From Synechococcaceae bacterium WB8_1B_136 (GTDB lineage: Bacteria; Cyanobacteriota; Cyanobacteriia; PCC-6307; Cyanobiaceae), in the NCBI GenBank assembly GCA_010029175.1, contig RGNC01000018.1:1-19791 (forward strand): DNA of 19,791 nt, in the 5' to 3' direction. A program made the position numbers and the translations under genes. Below are positions 7,335 through 14,069 of the stretch, piece by piece (the first letter of the stretch is position 1; each line of letters starts with the position of its first letter). The notes under the pieces are model-generated. The model was given only the letters and a program-made list of their open reading frames with translations. It had not been told where the DNA came from and did no database searches.

Positions 7335-7410
7335 GGACGGTGGTGGGAATCGATGTGGGCGCCGCCACGGCAACTCGGAGTCCATCGAGTGTGCTGCCCC
7401 AGCAGGTGAA

Positions 7411-8430
7411 TCAGCTCCGATCCAGCACCTGCCAGTGGCCTGAACGTGCCGACCCCACGCGGCGCAGCCGTCCAGCGGCCTGAAGAGCGGCCAGCTGTTT
7501 CTCCACCGCGCGTGAGCTCAGATGAAGCGTCTCGGCCAGCAGGCGGGCCGAAAGGCGAGGTGAGGCGGCCAGCAAAGCCAGGATCCGCTCCGCCGTTCCG
7601 GCGGCGATCTCCGAACCCATCTCCGAACCCATCTCCGAACCAGGGTGGTGTGCGGCGGTTTGCTGGCAGATGGCCTGCTCCAGGGCTGAGCCGATCGCCG
7701 TGAGCATGAAGCTCACGAATGGGGTGAGATCCCCCGCCTGGTCGGCCTTGCCCAGGCTGTCGTAGTAGGCCTCCTGCCGGTTGCGCACCACCTCTTCAAT
7801 CGGCAGCCAGGCCAGCAAGGGCTGCCAGCGGCTAAGGATCAAGGTCTGCCAGAGGCGGCCGAGGCGGCCATTGCCGTCGGCGAAGGGGTGGATGAACTCG
7901 AGCTCGTAATGCACCACGCTGCTGGTGAGCAGGGGATGCCAGTCGCTGGCGTTCAACCAACCGAGCAGATCGTCGACCAGGGCGGAGACGCGCCCGGCCG
8001 CAGGAGCCATGTGCACCAGATCGGCGCCGCGGTAGATGCCCACACCGCCCCGGCGAAATCTGCCGGGATGCTCGATCAAGCCAGCCATCAGCAGGCCGTG
8101 GGCCTCGAGCAGATGGCGTGGATCGCTGGGGATCCAACGGGGCAGTGCCTCGTAGGCAGCGATGGCATTGCGCACTTCCTGAATGTCGCGCGGTGGCCCG
8201 ATCACGGGCTTGCCGTCGACGATCGCGCTGACCTGCTCAACGCTGAGGCTGTTGCGCTCAATCGCCAGCGAAGCCTGAATGGTGTGGATGCGATTCTCCC
8301 GCCGCAGGCGTGGCGATGGCGCGGCTTCCTCGCGCGCGCTCCAGCGTCCCAGGGCGTCGCAGATGGCGGCCACTTGATGGAGCAGCGCCTGGCTGAGGGG
8401 CAGTGGCGGGGCGTAGGGAGGATCGGTCAT
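7411..8430 (-). CDS. Fic family protein (probable AMP-transferase) with C-terminal winged helix
   Basis: A 339-residue Fic protein. The core motif HPFADGNGRLGR (181-192) is complete, including the catalytic His181 and the GNGR anion hole. Fic enzymes usually transfer AMP from ATP to a hydroxyl on a target protein. An inhibitory-helix motif of the (S/T)xxxE(G/N) type is present N-terminally as SLAIERN (54-60); Arg replaces the usual Gly/Asn after the Glu. This marks it as class II, self-inhibited. Residues 264-275 are a short repeat linker (GSEM units), followed by a winged helix (about 278-337), presumably DNA-binding. The ATG at 8430 gives the family-like start and a 19-bp gap to lipA; longer starts would overlap lipA by up to 68 bp. 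No antitoxin-like neighbour is seen. Confidence 0.9.
   Translation of the reverse strand: MTDPPYAPPLPLSQALLHQVAAICDALGRWSAREEAAPSPRLRRENRIHTIQASLAIERNSLSVEQVSAIVDGKPVIGPPRDIQEVRNAIAAYEALPRWIPSDPRHLLEAHGLLMAGLIEHPGRFRRGGVGIYRGADLVHMAPAAGRVSALVDDLLGWLNASDWHPLLTSSVVHYELEFIHPFADGNGRLGRLWQTLILSRWQPLLAWLPIEEVVRNRQEAYYDSLGKADQAGDLTPFVSFMLTAIGSALEQAICQQTAAHHPGSEMGSEMGSEIAAGTAERILALLAASPRLSARLLAETLHLSSRAVEKQLAALQAAGRLRRVGSARSGHWQVLDRS
7607..7642. repeat. Three tandem 12-bp units in the Fic gene linker
   Basis: The unit ATCTCCGAACCC occurs at 7607-7618 and 7619-7630 exactly, and at 7631-7642 with one change. On the coding strand it gives the repeated tetrapeptide GSEM. It lies between the Fic domain and the winged helix, where length changes would be tolerated. 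Confidence 0.9.
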
Positions 8431-8449
8431 GGGATGGCCAGGAGCTGGC

Positions 8450-9361
8450 TCACGGCCCCGCGTGATAGCTGCTGCGCACCAGTGGGCCTGAGCGCACCTG
8501 GGCGAAGCCCAGCTCAAGGGCCATGGCGGCCAGTTCGTCGAATTCCTCGGGAGTCCAGTAGCGGGCCACGGGGATGTGGGCGAGCGACGGGCGCAGGTAT
8601 TGGCCCAGGGTGAGGCGCTGGCAGTCCACGGCGCGCAGATCGCGCAGGGCGGCGATCACCTCAGCGCGCGTTTCCCCCAGCCCCAGCATCAGGCCGCTTT
8701 TGGTGGGGATGTGGGGTGCCAGCTCCCGGGCGGCCGCCAGCAGCCCCAGGGAGCGGCGGTAGGTGGCGCCGCGGCGCACCTCCCCCTGCAGGCGCTCCAC
8801 GGTTTCGAGGTTGTGGTTGAAGCACACCGGCTCCGCCGCCAGCACGGCTCCCAGCCGTTGGCGTTGGGCGGCGATCGCCTCCGTTTCATCGCGATGGCCG
8901 CCCCAGAAGTCGGGGGTGAGCACTTCGATGGCGATCTCCGGTTGCCGTTGGCGGATGGCGGCCATGGCGGCGGTGAACAGCACAGCGCCGTGGTCGGCGA
9001 GATCGTCGCGGGCGACGGCAGTGAGCACCACGTAGCGCAGGCCCAGCGACTGCACCGCCTCAGCCACCCGCTCGGCTTCCGCCGGATCCAACGGCGCCGG
9101 TGCCAGGCCCTTGTCCACCTGGCAGAAGGCGCAGCTGCGGGTGCAGATCGGCCCCCCCAGCAGGAAGGTGGCGGTGCCGGCGGCGTAGCACTCGCCGCGG
9201 TTGGGGCAGCGGCCCTCTTCGCAGATGGTGTGCAGCCGCTGTTGCTTCACCACCGCCTGCACCGCCTCCAGGGCACCGGCGTTGCCGATGGGCGCCCGGA
9301 TCCACTCCGGCAACCGCTCGCTCGGAAGCGTGGCGCTGTAGCGGCTGCGGGTGGGATGCAT
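8450..9361 (-). CDS. lipA: Lipoyl synthase (radical SAM)
   Basis: A 303-residue enzyme that inserts two sulfurs into octanoyl groups on lipoyl domains of 2-oxoacid dehydrogenases and the glycine cleavage system. The auxiliary-cluster motif CxxxxCxxxxxC is C47, C52 and C58 (CEEGRCPNRGEC). The radical-SAM CxxxCxxC is C73, C77 and C80 (CTRSCAFC). The C-terminal RSSYHA (296-301) provides the serine that ligates the auxiliary cluster. The ATG at 9361 lies 6 bp after the recR stop. A recR-lipA pairing, as seen here, fits picocyanobacterial gene order as I recall it. Cyanobacteria often have two lipA copies; this one may be either. Confidence 0.96.
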   Translation of the reverse strand: MHPTRSRYSATLPSERLPEWIRAPIGNAGALEAVQAVVKQQRLHTICEEGRCPNRGECYAAGTATFLLGGPICTRSCAFCQVDKGLAPAPLDPAEAERVAEAVQSLGLRYVVLTAVARDDLADHGAVLFTAAMAAIRQRQPEIAIEVLTPDFWGGHRDETEAIAAQRQRLGAVLAAEPVCFNHNLETVERLQGEVRRGATYRRSLGLLAAARELAPHIPTKSGLMLGLGETRAEVIAALRDLRAVDCQRLTLGQYLRPSLAHIPVARYWTPEEFDELAAMALELGFAQVRSGPLVRSSYHAGP

Positions 9362-9367
9362 GGGCCT

Positions 9368-9967
9368 TCACTCCATCCGCCGGCGGCCCTCCAGGGCTCG
9401 TGCCAGGGTGACCTCATCGGCATATTCCAGTTCGCTGCCCACCGGCAGGCCGTAGGCGATCCGGCTCACCTGGGTGAACGGTTTGAGCAGCCGCGCCAGG
9501 TAGAGGCTGGTGGTGTCGCCCTCCACGCTGGGGGTGAGGGCCAGGATCACCTCGGTGATGCCATCGCGATCCACCCGCTCCACCAGGGGCTGGATCTGCA
9601 GCAGCTCTGGGCCCACTCCGTCCATCGGAGAGATCAGACCCCCCAGCACGTGGTAGCTGCCCTTGAACTCGCGGGTGCGCTCCAGGGCCAGCAGGTCGCG
9701 CGAATCGGCCACCACGCAGAGCAGGCCGGTGTTGCGCTCCTCATTGCGGCAGATCTCGCAGACGGGTTCGGCCGAGAGGTGGAAGCAGCGCTGGCATTGG
9801 CCCACCTGGCTGCGGGCCGCCAGCAGGGCATCGGCGAAGGCCTGGATCTGCTCGGTGGGCTGGCGCAGCAGGTGCAGGGCCAGGCGCTGGGCCGTGCGCG
9901 GTCCGATGCCCGGCAGGCGCTCGAACTGATCGATCAGCCGGGCCAGGGGTCGGGTGAAGCCGCTCAG
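9368..9967 (-). CDS. recR: Recombination mediator RecR, with non-canonical start
   Basis: Works with RecO/RecF to load RecA on SSB-coated gaps. From a CTG at 9967 the product is 199 residues, the normal RecR length. It begins LSGFTRPLARLIDQF and contains the helix-hairpin-helix LPGIGPRTAQRLALHLL (18-34), the zinc finger C58, C61, C70, C73, and a Toprim domain (VVADSRDLLALE, then SPSVEGDTT-like TPSVEGDTT). The first in-frame ATG, GTG or TTG is the GTG at 9805, which would delete the first 54 residues including the helix-hairpin-helix, so a shorter start is unlikely. The frame runs back to the TAG of the upstream pentapeptide gene at 9992-9994 with only ATT and CTG as possible starts. The CTG is chosen on length and homology. 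Confidence 0.85.
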   Translation of the reverse strand: MSGFTRPLARLIDQFERLPGIGPRTAQRLALHLLRQPTEQIQAFADALLAARSQVGQCQRCFHLSAEPVCEICRNEERNTGLLCVVADSRDLLALERTREFKGSYHVLGGLISPMDGVGPELLQIQPLVERVDRDGITEVILALTPSVEGDTTSLYLARLLKPFTQVSRIAYGLPVGSELEYADEVTLARALEGRRRME

Positions 9968-9991
9968 GGGGCCGGGGCAACTTGGCGGAAT

Positions 9992-10756
9992 CTAGGCGTC
10001 TTCCGCGAGGGTGGTGCCGTCGAGGGCAGCCCCCTCCAGTTGCGTGCCGGTGAGCTGCACGGCCTCGGTGCAGGCCCCGCTCAGGTCGGCGCCCCGCAGG
10101 TCGGTGTGGCTGAGGTTGGCGCCCTGCAGGTTGGCGCCGCGCAGATCGGCGTGGCGGAAACAGGCGTGGCTCAGATCGGTCCCACTGAGGTTGGCTTCCC
10201 GCAGGTCGGCGTCCTGGAACCAGGCGTTGCGCAGGCTGGAGCCGCTCAGATTCACCTCGCGCCAGCGTCCACCACTGGCCTGGAGCTCGTCCAGGTTGGC
10301 GTGGTTCAGGTCGAGGCCATCGAGCCAGAGGCCGCTGTCGCTGAGCAGTTCCAGGGCGCTGTTGCGGGCATAGCTCACCTTGGCGCCCGCCTGCTGGCAG
10401 GCCACGATCACCTCCATCGCTTCCAGGTTCTCCCTCTGCCGGCGCTTGCGGCCCTCCAGCAGGAACAGGAATGCCGCCGTCACGATGCTCAGCGACTCCA
10501 CGTTGCCCACGCTGACGATGCCGCCGCCATCCCTCAGCAGGCAGCCGGAGCTGAAGTTGTGCTGGCGGCAGTGCTCCCAGCGGTTCACCCCCACCAGCAA
10601 CGTGAAGGCCGATCCGGCGGCCAGCAGCAGCCGGAAGCTGAAGGAGCGATCCAGGAGCCGATAGATGGGCTGGCGTTGCTGCTCTCTCTGGATCTGGGCC
10701 CAGCGCCTGTGGCGCTGGGGGCGCGGGCCCGGCGGGGCGCTGCTGCTGGAGGGCAT
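9992..10756 (-). CDS. Membrane-anchored pentapeptide-repeat protein
   Basis: A 254-residue protein from the ATG at 10756. Two hydrophobic segments (about 41-57 and 79-100) come before a basic stretch, RKRRQR, and a cytoplasm-like helix. Residues 145-250 are pentapeptide repeats of the A(D/N)Lxx kind (for example ADLREANLSGTDL, ADLRGANLQGANL, ADLSGA), which fold into a right-handed quadrilateral beta helix. Such proteins are abundant in cyanobacteria and mostly of unknown role. The frame is open farther upstream to 10963, but those extra residues would overlap the divergent PsbP-like gene and look like shadow sequence. Downstream recR starts within 25 bp and in the same frame. Confidence 0.8.
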   Translation of the reverse strand: MPSSSSAPPGPRPQRHRRWAQIQREQQRQPIYRLLDRSFSFRLLLAAGSAFTLLVGVNRWEHCRQHNFSSGCLLRDGGGIVSVGNVESLSIVTAAFLFLLEGRKRRQRENLEAMEVIVACQQAGAKVSYARNSALELLSDSGLWLDGLDLNHANLDELQASGGRWREVNLSGSSLRNAWFQDADLREANLSGTDLSHACFRHADLRGANLQGANLSHTDLRGADLSGACTEAVQLTGTQLEGAALDGTTLAEDA

Positions 10757-10859
10757 GGGGGCTCTACGGGTGTGCAGACCATGCTGGCTGGCCCCGGGGC
10801 CAGCAGCACCGGGCCCTGCAGCACGGGAGAATGACGCCACCCCTGTGCGCTCCGTTGCC
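10757..10859. promoter_or_regulatory. Divergent intergenic region between the pentapeptide gene and the PsbP-like gene
   Basis: These 103 bp should hold promoters for both directions. The standout element is a perfect 18-bp palindrome at 10787-10804. No convincing -10/-35 pair was identified by eye. Confidence 0.5.
10787..10804. repeat. Perfect 18-bp palindrome in a divergent promoter region
   Basis: GCTGGCCCCGGGGCCAGC reads the same on both strands with no spacer. It sits 31 bp from one start codon and 56 bp from the other, a place suited to an operator shared by two divergent genes. In such GC-rich DNA a chance palindrome is possible. Confidence 0.5.
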
Positions 10860-11423
10860 ATGGCCTTGCCTCGCCATCTGTTGCCCCGCGGCATTGCCTC
10901 CTTGCTGGCCCTGGTGCTGGCGGTGGTGCTGGTGGGATGCAGCGCCGCGGCGGCGGGCCTCAACTCCTTCCAGAGCCCGGATGGGCGCTACGCCTTCCTC
11001 TATCCCACCGGCTGGACCCGCGTGCAGGTGAGCGATGGCCCCCAGGTGGTGTTCCACGATCTGATCAACAGCGACGAGACCCTGAGCCTGGTGATCTCCG
11101 ATGTGAACGCCACCAATGAGCTGGAATCCCTCGGCAGTGCCGTGGCGGTGGGCGAGAAGCTGCGCCGGGTGGTGATCGCGCCGGAGGGCAGCGGCCGCCA
11201 GGCGGAGCTGGTGGAGGCGGTGGAGCGCCAGGACGGCGGCCGCACCTTCTACGACCTCGAATACGCCGTGCACCTCAACGACCGCGACCGCCACGAACTG
11301 GCCACGGTGGTGGTGGATCGGGGCCGTCTGTACACCCTGGCCGCCAGCACCAATGAGGTGCGCTGGCCCAAGGTTAAGACCCTCTTCCATCAGGTGATCT
11401 CCTCCTTCACCTTGCAGATCTGA
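10860..11423 (+). CDS. PsbP-family lipoprotein (CyanoP-like)
   Basis: A 187-residue thylakoid-lumen lipoprotein candidate. The N terminus has a basic start, a hydrophobic core (about 12-26) and the lipobox LVGC with the lipidated Cys27. The mature part matches PsbP/CyanoP: LNSFQSPDGRYAFLYPTGW near the start, VVFHDLINSDETLSLVISDVN, and RTFYDLEYAVH toward the end, closing with VKTLFHQVISSFTL. CyanoP associates with photosystem II and is thought to act early in its assembly. The ATG at 10860 gives a clean signal peptide; further upstream codons in frame do not. Its stop overlaps the next ATG (TGATG), so it is probably cotranscribed with the FAD oxidoreductase. Confirms a photosynthetic host. Confidence 0.9.
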   Translation: MALPRHLLPRGIASLLALVLAVVLVGCSAAAAGLNSFQSPDGRYAFLYPTGWTRVQVSDGPQVVFHDLINSDETLSLVISDVNATNELESLGSAVAVGEKLRRVVIAPEGSGRQAELVEAVERQDGGRTFYDLEYAVHLNDRDRHELATVVVDRGRLYTLAASTNEVRWPKVKTLFHQVISSFTLQI

Positions 11424-12505
11424 TGGCGGCGCCCGCCCCGGGGCCGCTTCCGGGGGTGTTGGTGATCGGTGCGGGCCTGGCGGGCTCGCTGCTGGCCCTG
11501 GCCCTGCGGGAGCGGAATCAGGCGGTGACCCTGCTGGATCAGGGCCTCGGGCTCTCTGCTGGCGCAGCGCCCTCTGCCACCGCCCTCAGCTACGGCGTGG
11601 TGCCCGGTTGGCCCCTGGCCCCTACCCCCCTTTCGCGTTTGGCGGCCCGGGCCGCCGGCCGCTGGCGCGGGCTGGAGCAGCGCCATGGTGCCCTGGGGTG
11701 GCAGCCCGCGCGCTTGGCGGCTCTACCCCCCCTGCCGGTGTCGCGGGTGGATGGGGCACGGCTGGCGGAGTGCTTGCCCCAGGCCCTGGCCGCCGCCGGG
11801 GTGGACCGCCGCCGGGGCCTGGCTCTGGGGTTGCAGCGCAGCGGTTCCCTCTGGCAGCTGGATCTGCAGGAGGGGCCACCGCTGCAGGCAGCCCAGGTGG
11901 TGCTGGCGGCGGGCAGTGGCTGCCGGGCCCTCTGGCCCGGGCTGCCGGGGCGCCTGCGCACCAGCTGGGCCGGGGTGCTGCAGCTGGAGCAGCGGCCGCC
12001 AGAGCTGGCGGCGGATCAGCTGCGCCTGCCACTGCACTTTCAGCGCCTGGCCCTGGAGCGCCGTGCTCCCCAGGTGCAGGCGCGGGCCTGGGTGGTGGAC
12101 CCAGGGCTGGTGCCCCGCGGCCCCGGGGCCCTGGCGGGACAACTCACCCTGGTGGCCCCCGACGGCGACCAGGGCGAACCCGATCCCGGCTGGATGGAGC
12201 AGCGCCTGCGGGAATCGCTGGCGCCGCTGGGGCTCGATCGGGCGCTGCAGCAGGCCCGCTTCCACCAGACACCGGTGAGTTTCTGCGCAGAGGGCTCGCC
12301 CCTGGCCGGCCCCCTCCCCGGGGCGCCGGGGCTGTGGGTGTTCACCGGTTTCAGTGGGGGCTTTGCCCAGGTGCCGGTGCTGGCCCCCCTGCTGGCTGAG
12401 GCGCTGGCGCCGTTGCCCGCTGAGCCCCCTGAGGCGGCCCGGCGCCGCCTGCGGCAGCTCGGTGTTTGGCCGCAGGAGCCGCCGGGGGCTGACAGGGGTG
12501 CCTGA
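11423..12505 (+). CDS. FAD-dependent oxidoreductase of the DAO / glycine-oxidase type
   Basis: A 360-residue protein with an N-terminal Rossmann FAD-binding fold: VLVIGAGLAGSLLALAL (GxGxxG at 16-21) and an acidic residue, Asp39, ending the second strand to bind the ribose. VVLAAGSGCRALWPGLPG (around 155-172) matches the strand-loop where D-amino acid oxidase-type enzymes re-contact FAD. The C-terminal LWVFTGFSGGFAQVPVLAPLLAE is the closing FAD motif. The substrate is not evident: ThiO, MnmC-like or sarcosine-oxidase-type activities are all possible. The start overlaps the PsbP-like stop as TGATG, and the membrane-fusion gene follows after 19 bp. Very rich in Ala, Leu, Gly, Pro and Arg. Confidence 0.75.
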   Translation: MAAPAPGPLPGVLVIGAGLAGSLLALALRERNQAVTLLDQGLGLSAGAAPSATALSYGVVPGWPLAPTPLSRLAARAAGRWRGLEQRHGALGWQPARLAALPPLPVSRVDGARLAECLPQALAAAGVDRRRGLALGLQRSGSLWQLDLQEGPPLQAAQVVLAAGSGCRALWPGLPGRLRTSWAGVLQLEQRPPELAADQLRLPLHFQRLALERRAPQVQARAWVVDPGLVPRGPGALAGQLTLVAPDGDQGEPDPGWMEQRLRESLAPLGLDRALQQARFHQTPVSFCAEGSPLAGPLPGAPGLWVFTGFSGGFAQVPVLAPLLAEALAPLPAEPPEAARRRLRQLGVWPQEPPGADRGA

Positions 12506-12524
12506 TTCCTGCAAGCTTGGCGCC

Positions 12525-13856
12525 ATGACCCAGGCCCCACCCACCGTTTCTGCCTCCGAACCACCCGGTCGCCTGCAGCGGTTGCAGGCCGGCTGGGAGG
12601 GGCTGAGCGACCACAGCCAGGTGGGTGTGAGCCTGGCAGGCGTGGGCGGAGTGTTGCTGCTGTGGGCCCTGTTCTGGCCGGTGCCCACCGAGGTGGAGGG
12701 CAAGGGCGTGCTGATCTACCCCGACAACGCCGGCATCCTCAATGCCCGCTCCGGCGGCCAGGTGCGGCAGGTGTTCGTCAAGGAAGGGGAGCGGGTGAAG
12801 CGCGGCCAGGTGCTGCTGCAGCTCTACCTGCCCGTGCTGGAGCGCCAGCTGGCCCAGCAGCGCGGCAACCTGCGCCAGCTGGAGCGGCACAACGCCAAGC
12901 TCGATGCCCGTGATGCCCAGCGGTTGTTCACCGAGAAACGCGCCCTCGACACCGCCCTGGGCAAGTACGCCGACGATCGCCGCCGCTATGGCCAGTTGCA
13001 GGCCACCTACGCCAGCAAACTGCGCAACCTGGAGTGGTTGGCCCGCCGGGAGGTGGTGGCTCCCCTCTCCAATGCCGTTGTGTCGGCGGAGCAGGGCTTC
13101 ACCAGCACGAGCGTGAATCTCGACGACGTGAAGATCAACGAGAAGAACGTGGTCACCAACTACCAGCAGGTGAAGCTGACCATCGAGACCCAGGCCCTGC
13201 AGCGTCGTTATCAGATCGACGATCTCAAGCGGGAGATCCAGGTGACGGAAGCCAAGATCGCCTACGACGGCAAGGTGCAGGCCGAGCGCGATGGCACAGT
13301 GCTCGATCTGCAGGTGATTCCCGGTCAGACCGTGGGCACCGGCCAGCGGCTGGGCACGATCGGACGACCGGAGCAGCCCAACGCCAAGGACCGTCCGCTG
13401 CGGGCGGTGGCCTACTTCTCCCCCGCCGACGCCCGCCGCCTGCCCCCCGGGTTGCCTGTGGAGGTGGTGCCGCTGTGGAACCAGCGCGGCCGCTTCGGCG
13501 GCATCGTGGGCAAGGTGAAGCGGGTGCTCACCCTCCCCGCCACGGAAGACGACATCTCCACCACGCTGGGCAACCCCCAGCTGGCGCAGGAGCTCACCAA
13601 GAACGGCCCGGTGATGCGCAGCACCATCGAGCTGGAGCGGGATCCGTCCAGCGTGGACGGCTACCGCTGGACCCTCTCCGGTGGCAGCGGGGTGTTCCCC
13701 ATCCGCGACGGCCTCACGATCACCACCCACGCCTACGTGGAGTGGCGCTCGCCCATCAGCTACGTGCTGCCGGGTCTGCGCTCCCTCACCGGTGGCTACC
13801 GCACCCCTGGCATCGACCTGCGCTGGAATCTGCCCTTCCTGCGCCAACCCGTATGA
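12525..13856 (+). CDS. HlyD-family membrane-fusion (periplasmic adaptor) protein
   Basis: A 443-residue adaptor. A cytoplasmic tail of about 32 residues is followed by one membrane helix (33-51, VGVSLAGVGGVLLLWALFW). Next come the first lipoyl half-motif (about 70-100, ARSGGQVRQVFVKEGERVKRGQVLLQL), a long alpha-hairpin/coiled coil (about 103-245) and the second lipoyl half (about 250-282, AERDGTVLDLQVIPGQTVGTGQRLGTIG). A beta-barrel region and a membrane-proximal tail complete it. Such adaptors link an inner-membrane pump to a TolC-type outer channel. The N terminus and helix recall adaptors of peptide export systems (NHLM type), but no peptidase-ABC transporter is nearby. The next gene overlaps by 4 bp, and a TolC-like gene lies convergent about 2.3 kb away. 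Confidence 0.87.
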   Translation: MTQAPPTVSASEPPGRLQRLQAGWEGLSDHSQVGVSLAGVGGVLLLWALFWPVPTEVEGKGVLIYPDNAGILNARSGGQVRQVFVKEGERVKRGQVLLQLYLPVLERQLAQQRGNLRQLERHNAKLDARDAQRLFTEKRALDTALGKYADDRRRYGQLQATYASKLRNLEWLARREVVAPLSNAVVSAEQGFTSTSVNLDDVKINEKNVVTNYQQVKLTIETQALQRRYQIDDLKREIQVTEAKIAYDGKVQAERDGTVLDLQVIPGQTVGTGQRLGTIGRPEQPNAKDRPLRAVAYFSPADARRLPPGLPVEVVPLWNQRGRFGGIVGKVKRVLTLPATEDDISTTLGNPQLAQELTKNGPVMRSTIELERDPSSVDGYRWTLSGGSGVFPIRDGLTITTHAYVEWRSPISYVLPGLRSLTGGYRTPGIDLRWNLPFLRQPV

Positions 13857-14059
13857 ACCGCCCTTCGAGATCCTGGCGCCTTCCCCAGATCCGCAACCCC
13901 CTGTTGCGGCAGGAATTTCCCTGGCTGGTGAGCGAGGTGGTGCTGCTGTTGATCCTGTTCAACGCCAACCCGCCGGAGCTGTGGTTCTGGCTGGTGGTGC
14001 TGGTGGTGGTGTGGCTCTATCGCCTCGAGCGCTGGTGGTCGTCGCGGCCCAATCTCTGA
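13853..14059 (+). CDS. Small two-helix membrane protein cotranslated with the HlyD adaptor
   Basis: A 68-residue protein whose ATG overlaps the adaptor stop (ATGA). A basic N terminus (about 20 residues) precedes two hydrophobic segments (about 24-38 and 42-57) separated by a short NANPPE turn, and the C terminus is Trp/Arg-rich (YRLERWW). I do not recognise the family by sequence. Its size, topology and position recall the small inner-membrane protein AaeX (DUF1656) that accompanies an HlyD adaptor and a FUSC pump in the proteobacterial Aae aromatic-acid efflux system; that parallel is inference. It ends 6 bp from the convergent FUSC gene. Confidence 0.7.
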   Translation: MNRPSRSWRLPQIRNPLLRQEFPWLVSEVVLLLILFNANPPELWFWLVVLVVVWLYRLERWWSSRPNL

Positions 14060-14069
14060 GAGGCCTCAG
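14056..14069. terminator. Short hairpin across two convergent stop codons
   Basis: CTGAG (14056-14060) and CTCAG (14065-14069) pair around a 4-base loop and cover both stop codons of the convergent genes. There is no T-run, so it is only a weak candidate for a bidirectional terminator. Confidence 0.25.

Noticed and set aside
8576..10834. A 752-codon open frame on the plus strand across lipA, recR and the pentapeptide gene.
   Set aside because: It is antisense to three recognisable genes, resembles no family, and its apparent VGAPQVG-type repeats are the complement of the pentapeptide repeats. GC-rich coding DNA often leaves such antisense frames open.
11608..12399. A 263-codon Gly/Ala/Pro-rich frame inside the FAD oxidoreductase gene.
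   Set aside because: It is an out-of-frame reading of GC-rich codons; the oxidoreductase frame has conserved FAD motifs at both ends.
12351..13847. A 498-codon minus-strand frame opposite the HlyD gene.
   Set aside because: The HlyD frame has a clear membrane helix, lipoyl halves and coiled coil; the opposite frame shows low-complexity His/Gln/Val sequence only.
12525..14059. A complete peptide/bacteriocin export system of the NHLM type, suggested by the HlyD protein.
   Set aside because: No peptidase-ABC transporter, precursor peptide with a double-Gly leader, or modifying enzyme was found in the window.
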